From Azoarcus sp. (GTDB lineage: Bacteria; Pseudomonadota; Gammaproteobacteria; Burkholderiales; Rhodocyclaceae), in NCBI GenBank assembly GCA_031268685.1, contig JAIRWW010000037.1:1-11746 (forward strand): DNA of 11,746 bases. The letters run 5' to 3'. The notes below the pieces were generated by a model. The model was not told the origin of the DNA and ran no database searches. It was given only the letters and a program-made list of their open reading frames with translations. Both the position numbers and the translations under genes were made by a program. Shown here in pieces: positions 7,378 to 11,746 of this stretch; the first letter of the stretch is position 1; every line of letters starts with the position of its first letter.

Positions 7378-8732
7378 GCGCGGAACCGGGCATGAAAGCT
7401 GCGGCGGACGCCGTCCTCATCGCCCCCGGAGACGATCTGTTGTCGGTAGACGATGGCTACCATGTGCGCGCGGGCTGGCTGATCGTGCTGGCGGGAGTGG
7501 CCGGCTTCCTGGTCTGGGCACTGCTGGCGCCGCTGGATGCGGGTGTGCCGATGGAAGCCAAAGTGGTAGTCAACGGCAACCGCAAGGCGGTGCAGCCGAT
7601 CATGGGCGGCAAAGTGCAAGGCATCCTGGTAGCCGAGGGCGATACGGTGCGGGAAGACCAGGTGTTGGTGGTGCTGGAGCCGACGGTGGCGGCCAACCAG
7701 TTCGATTCGCTGCGCTTCCAGTATCTGAGCAGTCTAGCCACGGAAAACCGTCTGGTGGCCGAGCGCGACGGGCTGGCGCGGATTATCTTCGATGCGCGGC
7801 TGTTGCAGGCCGAACGCGAAGGAAACCCGCAGGCAGTGGAAATCCTCCAGGCGCAGCGGCAATTGTTCGACAGCCGCCGCCGTGCCCAGCGGGCCACGCT
7901 GGGCGGGATGGAAGCCGCCTTGCGCGGCGCGCGCGAGCAGCGCGACAGCCTGCGACGCATCTTGCAGTCGCGGCACGCGCAGCGCATGGCTTTCGAGCAG
8001 CAGCTTGCCGGACAGCGTTCCCTGGCCGACGACGGGCTGCTGGCGCGCAACCGCCTGCTGGAATCGGAGCGGCAATCCTTGCAGTTGAGCAGTGCGATAG
8101 CCGACGACGAGGGGCGGCTGGGCCTGCTGCAAGGCCAGGTGCAGGAATACCAGTTGCGCCTGATCCAGCAACGCGAGGATTACCAGAAAGAATTGCGCGC
8201 GGCGCTGGCCGAAACAAGCATGCGCACGACAGACCTGCAATCGCGGCTGGACAGCGCGCAGTACGAGGTGGCGAACACGCAAATCGTCTCACCGGCGGCG
8301 GGCATCGTCACCGGGTTGGCGGTGTTTACTCAGGGTGGCGTGGTCGGCGCCGGGGACAGGCTGATGGACATCGTTCCGCTGGAGCAGCCGCTGATGGTGG
8401 AAGGCAGGCTGCCCGTGCAGGATGTGGACAAGGTGCATGCCGGCCAGCCCGTGGAACTGGAATTCATGGCCTTCAACCGCGCATCCACGCCCAGGCTGCC
8501 GGGCACGGTGAAGACTGTCTCGGCCGACCGGCTGGAAGACCCGCAGGGCATACCGTACTACCACGTGGAAATTGGCGTGGACCAGTTGCAGGGGCGCGAA
8601 GTGATGCCGGGCCTGCTGCTACAGCCGGGCATGCCGGTGACGGCCTTCGTCAAGACCGGCGAGCGTACCTTGATGAGCTATCTGTTCAAGCCGCTGCGTG
8701 ACCGCGCCCGTCTGGCGTTGACGGAGGAATGA
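7374..8732 (+). CDS. HlyD-family periplasmic adaptor of type I secretion (PrtE type)
   Basis: This 452-residue membrane fusion protein links the inner-membrane exporter to the outer-membrane channel. A short cytoplasmic N-terminus (1-32) is followed by one membrane helix (about 33-53). A half-lipoyl segment (about 70-103) includes GGKVQGILVAEGDTV, and a long helical hairpin spans roughly 110-300 and is rich in Gln, Arg and Glu. The second half-lipoyl part (SPAAGIVTGLAVFTQGGVV) comes next, then the beta domain. It ends with the family's C-terminal signature (PGMPVTAFV, GERTLMSYLFKPL). The ATG at 7374 is preferred because it overlaps the exporter stop by 4 bp and gives the family-typical short N-terminus. 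The frame is open further upstream inside the exporter gene, but that extension is not protein-like for this family. Confidence 0.95.
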   Translation: MSAEPGMKAAADAVLIAPGDDLLSVDDGYHVRAGWLIVLAGVAGFLVWALLAPLDAGVPMEAKVVVNGNRKAVQPIMGGKVQGILVAEGDTVREDQVLVVLEPTVAANQFDSLRFQYLSSLATENRLVAERDGLARIIFDARLLQAEREGNPQAVEILQAQRQLFDSRRRAQRATLGGMEAALRGAREQRDSLRRILQSRHAQRMAFEQQLAGQRSLADDGLLARNRLLESERQSLQLSSAIADDEGRLGLLQGQVQEYQLRLIQQREDYQKELRAALAETSMRTTDLQSRLDSAQYEVANTQIVSPAAGIVTGLAVFTQGGVVGAGDRLMDIVPLEQPLMVEGRLPVQDVDKVHAGQPVELEFMAFNRASTPRLPGTVKTVSADRLEDPQGIPYYHVEIGVDQLQGREVMPGLLLQPGMPVTAFVKTGERTLMSYLFKPLRDRARLALTEE

Positions 8733-10235
8733 ATGGCGGGCCGCAGCAAAGCCGCGGGATGGTTTCAGCCGCTTGGCGTATTCATGCGGACGGGTTTGTG
8801 CAAGGCCTGTGAAATGCCGCGCCCGGCCTTGATTGCCGTGGCGGCAATGCTGTTGTCCCCGGCGGGCATGCCGTCGGCGCGGGCGCAGTCCGGATTGCCG
8901 ATGCCGGAACAGGGACAGGCTCAGGCGGTGTTGCCCGGCGAGGCGTGGGCGATCGATCTCGTCCAGGCCTACGAGTGCATGCTGCTCAACGATCCGCGGG
9001 TGCATGCGGCGCGCGCGGCCCGCGACGCCGGGCTGGATGCCGGCAACATCGCCCGCGCCGCGCTGTTGCCGCAGGCGTCGATCAACTACTTGCGCAACCG
9101 CACGCGACAGGCGGAGCGTGTGGCGCAGACGCAGGCTGCCGGGCGCTTGACCGTCGAAGACCACTTCCATGGGCGCCGCAGCGGCCTGAGCATCAAGCAG
9201 ACACTGTTCGACTATTCGGCCATCAGTACCTACCGTATAGGCAAGACCCAGGCGGAACATGCCGAAATCCAGTACCGCTTGCAGTTCCAGCAGGAAGCGG
9301 TCGCCCTGATCGAAGCCTACCTGAATGCCCTGCTGGCGCGGGATTCGCTGGAACTGGTTCGCCACCAGTTGCGCATCTATGAGGACATGCTGCGCGGCAA
9401 CGAGCGGATGATGGCGCAGGGCGAAGGCACCCGCATCGACATCCTGGAGACGCGCACGCAGGTGAGTGCTACCCGGTCGGAATTGGTGACTTACGAGAAT
9501 GCCCTGGCCGACAGGCTGCGCGAACTGTCGGCGCGCTTGGGCGGGCCGGTACAAGCGCGGCAATTGCTGTCCATCGACCTGGAATCCGCGCTGCCGCCCT
9601 TGCAAGAGGGCGATCTGGCCGCGCTGCTGGCGGATGCCCTGCAACAGAATCCGGAGGTTCAGGCGGCGCGTCTGGCGGTGCGTCACAACGCCCTGACGGT
9701 GGAACGCGAGAAGGGGCAATCCATGCCCCGCGTCTCGCTCCATGCCTCCCATGACCGCATTGTCTCGGACACCATCAACAACAAGGGCCGCGACTACAAG
9801 AGCAACACCATCAGTCTGGAGGTATCGATTCCGCTGTTCAGCGGCGGCGCCGGCTACTACGCCGCGCGCCAGGCCGGCAACCGGCTGGCGCAGGCGCGCC
9901 ACGAGCTGGATCGAACCGCCGACAGCACGGCCACCCTGCTGGAGCAGTACTACCGCGTGTGTGCCACCAGCGCCGGGCGCGTGCGCACACTGCGCCAGAA
10001 TGTGGCCGATAGCGCCGGGCTGGTCGAGGCGATGCATAAAAGCGTGGCCGGCGGCGAACGCAGCAATACCGATGCGCTGCACGCCGAGCGCCAGGCTCAC
10101 CAGGCGCGCCAGGAACTGCTGCGCCTCTATGTGGAGTGGTTCCAGGGCTACGCCAGATTGCAATTTCATGCGGGACGGTTTTCCGAAGAGGATGTGCTGC
10201 TGTTGAACCGGCAACTGGTGGCGGACCTTCGATAG
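8733..10235 (+). CDS. TolC-family outer-membrane channel of type I secretion (PrtF type)
   Basis: This 500-residue outer-membrane efflux protein completes the ABC-MFP-OMF exporter. It has the two-fold helical repeat of the TolC family: a first half with DLVQAYECMLLNDPRVHAAR and FDYSAISTYR, and a second half with LADALQQNPEVQAARL and VSIPLFSGGAGY. The N-terminus contains a signal peptide with hydrophobic core ALIAVAAMLL and likely cleavage after SARA at residue 51. The ATG at 8733 follows the adaptor stop directly and has GGAGG 5 nt upstream. An internal ATG at 8814 (M28) would give a more typical 24-residue signal peptide but has a poor ribosome site, so I keep 8733. It is the last gene of the operon. 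Confidence 0.94.
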   Translation: MAGRSKAAGWFQPLGVFMRTGLCKACEMPRPALIAVAAMLLSPAGMPSARAQSGLPMPEQGQAQAVLPGEAWAIDLVQAYECMLLNDPRVHAARAARDAGLDAGNIARAALLPQASINYLRNRTRQAERVAQTQAAGRLTVEDHFHGRRSGLSIKQTLFDYSAISTYRIGKTQAEHAEIQYRLQFQQEAVALIEAYLNALLARDSLELVRHQLRIYEDMLRGNERMMAQGEGTRIDILETRTQVSATRSELVTYENALADRLRELSARLGGPVQARQLLSIDLESALPPLQEGDLAALLADALQQNPEVQAARLAVRHNALTVEREKGQSMPRVSLHASHDRIVSDTINNKGRDYKSNTISLEVSIPLFSGGAGYYAARQAGNRLAQARHELDRTADSTATLLEQYYRVCATSAGRVRTLRQNVADSAGLVEAMHKSVAGGERSNTDALHAERQAHQARQELLRLYVEWFQGYARLQFHAGRFSEEDVLLLNRQLVADLR

Positions 10236-10731
10236 GCCGCAACCCGCGGCGGGAGAGGCGAACAGATGTTTTCTGGAAGCGGGCAATCGCGTGCGCAATG
10301 CAATATCCCGCGAGCGGATGCCCGGGATTGGGGCAGACAATGTTTTCGCCAGAACGAAAAGAATGTCATCTCATAATGGACGCCAGTGTTTTTCGCTGTC
10401 CGTCTGGCGCCTTGCGATGCCAGGGTATTGCGCGGTACTCTGGCTGCGGGTCATTGCCTTGTTTTTCCCGGCTTCCTTGCCGGGCGTTGCAGTCGTTACC
10501 TGCACACACCGCTTTCCGAGAGCGCCTGATTCCTGGCGTTCTCCGGCTCGCCGCCAACACTGGTCTTCCAGCGCGGCTCACGAAATCATTTATTAAAAAA
10601 GCTGCTGTCATCCCAGGAAGCGGGTGCTGCGCAATGCTTGTCGCTTTGATGCTTCCCTGGCGATCGGCCATTTTCGGCCCGTTCCGATCGCGGCTGGGTG
10701 GGTCATGACTCTCATTTCAGCAGGAGCGAAC
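10236..10731 (+). other. About 500 bp without a convincing gene, between the exporter operon and alpA
   Basis: Open frames here are short or are Arg/Ser/Cys-rich with no domain character, and none has a good start. The stretch holds a 6-bp-stem hairpin (CCCGGC at 10467-10472, GCCGGG at 10479-10484) with no downstream U-tract on either strand, and the palindrome listed separately near alpA. No terminator for the exporter operon is obvious. Confidence 0.55.
10660..10691 (+). promoter_or_regulatory. Palindromic element upstream of alpA (candidate operator or leader hairpin)
   Basis: GCGATCGG (10660-10667) and CCGATCGC (10684-10691) form a perfect 8-bp inverted repeat with a 16-nt centre. The centre itself starts or ends with GGCC copies (10666-10669 and 10676-10679). 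It ends 40 bp before the alpA start codon, a suitable place for autoregulation or a leader structure. Confidence 0.4.
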
Positions 10732-10977
10732 ATGCCCAAAAACAACACCCCGATCTCGCCTGCGCCCGCCATGCCCGGCAAGCTGCCGGAGACGTGTTTC
10801 ATCCGCGAGCGCAGCCTTCTTGAACTGGTACCGATCTCGCACGCAACCCTGTGGCGGCGCGTCAAGGAAAAAACCTTTCCCGCACCGATCAAGCTCTCCG
10901 AGCGGGTGACGGTCTGGCGGCTGGCGGAAATCCACGCCTGGATGGACGAAATGACGGCAAAGTGCCGCTCGGCATGA
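10732..10977 (+). CDS. AlpA-family DNA-binding regulator of a mobile element
   Basis: This 81-residue protein matches the AlpA/MerR-like helix-turn-helix family found in prophages, integrative elements and islands, where members typically activate excision or act as excisionase-like factors. A variable N-terminal tail (1-22) is followed by FIRERSLLELVPISHATLWRRV, KTFPAPIKLSERVTVWRLAEI and HAWMDE, the usual order of helix-turn-helix, small wing and terminal helix. The start is set by AGGAG 5 nt upstream of the ATG; upstream in-frame starts have no such site and no family match. It stands alone on its transcript and ends in a terminator overlapping its stop codon. Its presence supports the mobile-element reading of the whole window. 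Confidence 0.9.
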   Translation: MPKNNTPISPAPAMPGKLPETCFIRERSLLELVPISHATLWRRVKEKTFPAPIKLSERVTVWRLAEIHAWMDEMTAKCRSA

Positions 10978-10992
10978 TGCCAGCGGTTTTTT
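10965..10992 (+). terminator. Rho-independent terminator of alpA
   Basis: CCGCT (10965-10969) pairs with AGCGG (10982-10986), and after one bulged C, GGC (10971-10973) pairs with GCC (10979-10981), around the loop ATGAT. A run of six T follows (10987-10992). The stem contains the alpA stop codon (10975-10977). Confidence 0.75.
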
Positions 10993-11260
10993 CATTTCGG
11001 TTTCTCGCCGTTTCGGCGGCAGAGGAACCGGGGCGGCTTGAGCAAGGCTTGATGCACCGGCTCCGACCAGTTGGCCGGGCATGTCGTCGCGTTGATCGGC
11101 GGCAATCGTCCGCTGATGACGACGCTGAGCAGTCTGCTGCGCTACATGGGCGATAGTGCTGAAAACGGTCGTAGCGACCGCCGGTCTCTTCGTACTGGGC
11201 TTTTGACAGCGAAAGCTCGCGGGTGGCGCGACCGAAACTCCGGATTCGGCTGTAACTCAC
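10992..11260 (-). pseudogene. Frameshifted remnant of a small unknown gene converging on alpA
   Basis: On the minus strand, from a GTG at 11260, one frame reads VSYSRIRSFGRATRELSLSK then AQYEETGGRYDRFQHYRP. It then turns into a Ser/Ala/Cys-rich run without protein character. A second frame, one base back, is open after a TAG at 11142-11144, reads LLSVVISGRLPPINATTC and then NWSEPVHQALLKPPRFLC, and stops with TGA at 10992-10994. Joining the two near 11120-11141 gives a plausible product of about 90 residues. That fits a one-base deletion, or a sequencing error. The joined gene would end 14 bp from the alpA stop. There is no ribosome site at the GTG. I do not recognise the family. Confidence 0.45.
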
Positions 11261-11261
11261 C

Positions 11262-11289
11262 AGTTAAACATATTAAATTGTGCTTAACC
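11262..11289. promoter_or_regulatory. Imperfect inverted repeat, TTAAC-type motif, distal copy
   Basis: AGTTAAAC (11262-11269) and GCTTAACC (11282-11289) are imperfect arms separated by 12 bp. The same arms and the same 12-bp gap recur 153 bp downstream. It sits in AT-rich DNA next to the remnant's GTG. Confidence 0.35.
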
Positions 11290-11414
11290 TGTTTTTCATT
11301 ATTAATACTATTTGAATCAATATGTTGAAAAGGTGTTTTACCTTGTGTCTGGCTTTGGCGGAGGCATGCAGTTTTCCGGGCAATCAGGGGAACAACACCG
11401 TCGAGACGTGTTAG

Positions 11415-11443
11415 AGTTAAGCGTGCTGAACTTTGCTTAACTT
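11415..11443. promoter_or_regulatory. Perfect inverted repeat and tandem TGCTTAACTT motifs before the ATPase gene
   Basis: AGTTAAGC (11415-11422) and GCTTAACT (11435-11442) form a perfect 8-bp inverted repeat with a 12-bp gap. Within it TGCTGAACTT (11424-11433) and TGCTTAACTT (11434-11443) are adjacent direct repeats one helical turn apart. The element ends 9 bp before the ATG at 11453, so a bound protein would block initiation. This makes it a candidate operator. Confidence 0.45.
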
Positions 11444-11452
11444 GATTTTAAG

Positions 11453-11746
11453 ATGAAAGACGTTTCAGATCAACAGGTTGCAAACCACCTTAAGAGGCTC
11501 AATCCTTGGTGGGAGACTGGCGTCATGGATGAGCAGACTCAGGCGATGCGTCCGCGTGCTTATTTGGAGCCAGTTCGGGAATTGTTGTTGGAGCCGGGCC
11601 TGCGGCGCGCCGTGGTGCTGCTTGGGCCGCGCCGGGTGGGCAAGACCATTCTCATTCGCCATCTGATCGCTGCCTTGCTCGAACAGCCGAGGATCGCGCC
11701 CCAACGACTCGCCTACGTCGAAATGGACCATCCGCTGCTGCACGGG
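11453..11746 (+). CDS. P-loop ATPase, AAA_14/DUF4143-like, N-terminal part (3' end outside window)
   Basis: The first 98 residues are visible and the frame is open to the end of the window. Walker A GPRRVGKT lies at residues 58-65 after a short beta strand (RRAVVLL), and the start of the next strand is seen in RLAYVEMDHPLL (about 85-96). The lead-in LNPWWETG and RPRAYLEPVRELLLEPGLRR is the usual entry into AAA_14-type ATPases, many of which carry a C-terminal DUF4143 nuclease-like domain. These are widespread orphan ATPases on accessory DNA with no well-established role. ATG at 11453 has no clear ribosome site; a second ATG at 11525 inside the frame is an alternative start. The TGCTTAAC-type element directly upstream suggests regulation at this start. 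Confidence 0.8.
   Translation, partial: MKDVSDQQVANHLKRLNPWWETGVMDEQTQAMRPRAYLEPVRELLLEPGLRRAVVLLGPRRVGKTILIRHLIAALLEQPRIAPQRLAYVEMDHPLLHG

Noticed and set aside
8619..10340. 573-codon minus-strand open frame across the TolC-family gene
   Set aside because: It lies antisense to a well-supported outer-membrane channel, has no recognisable domains and no ribosome site.
10461..10484. Hairpin CCCGGC/GCCGGG beside a T-run, as terminator of the exporter operon
   Set aside because: The T-run precedes the stem on the plus strand and is an A-run after it on the minus strand, so it cannot be a normal intrinsic terminator in either direction.
10136..10708. 190-codon plus-strand open frame downstream of the exporter operon
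   Set aside because: It begins inside the TolC-family gene in another frame, is rich in Cys/Arg/Ser, has no ribosome site and no domain I recognise.
11322..11414. 30-codon open frame with a short hydrophobic start (MLKRCFTLCLALAEAC)
   Set aside because: There is no ribosome binding site and no supporting context; at this length it is expected by chance.

Overview
The window looks like accessory DNA of a high-GC proteobacterium, most likely a betaproteobacterium. It is probably part of an integrative conjugative element, genomic island or plasmid. This rests on a C-terminal piece of a DUF1845/AcaB-like protein at the left edge, an AlpA-type regulator and a truncated AAA-type ATPase at the right, and no recognisable housekeeping genes. 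The exact host cannot be fixed from the sequence.

The main cargo is a complete type I (ABC-MFP-OMF) secretion locus. On the minus strand a two-gene unit (4974 down to 738) encodes a membrane-anchored protein of unknown function followed by a 1092-residue RTX protein. The RTX protein resembles Neisseria FrpC and Actinobacillus ApxIVA: a unique N-terminal region, an Asp-Pro junction (D258-P259) at the head of a Ca2+-loop-rich self-processing-type module, a linker region, and two RTX repeat blocks that each end in a haemolysin-related C-terminal domain. Divergent from it, 5593-10235 encodes a PrtD-type ABC exporter, an HlyD-family adaptor and a TolC-family outer membrane channel. These overlap or abut and so form one operon. 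No RTX acyltransferase (hlyC) is present, which fits a non-acylated, FrpC-type cargo.

The left half of the cargo (about 3.4-5.4 kb) is much more AT-rich than the transporter operon, so the block looks mosaic. The last 428 bp unit of the RTX gene is a 95% identical duplication of the unit 585 bp further upstream in the gene. A perfect 12-bp-stem hairpin separates the converging DUF1845-like and RTX genes.

Right of the secretion operon lies about 500 bp without a convincing gene. It carries a palindromic element just before alpA (10732-10977). alpA ends in a Rho-independent terminator that overlaps its own stop codon. Converging on it is a frameshifted remnant of a small unknown gene (11260 down to 10992). 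An AT-rich stretch with repeated TGCTTAAC-type motifs then leads into a P-loop ATPase gene that runs off the window.
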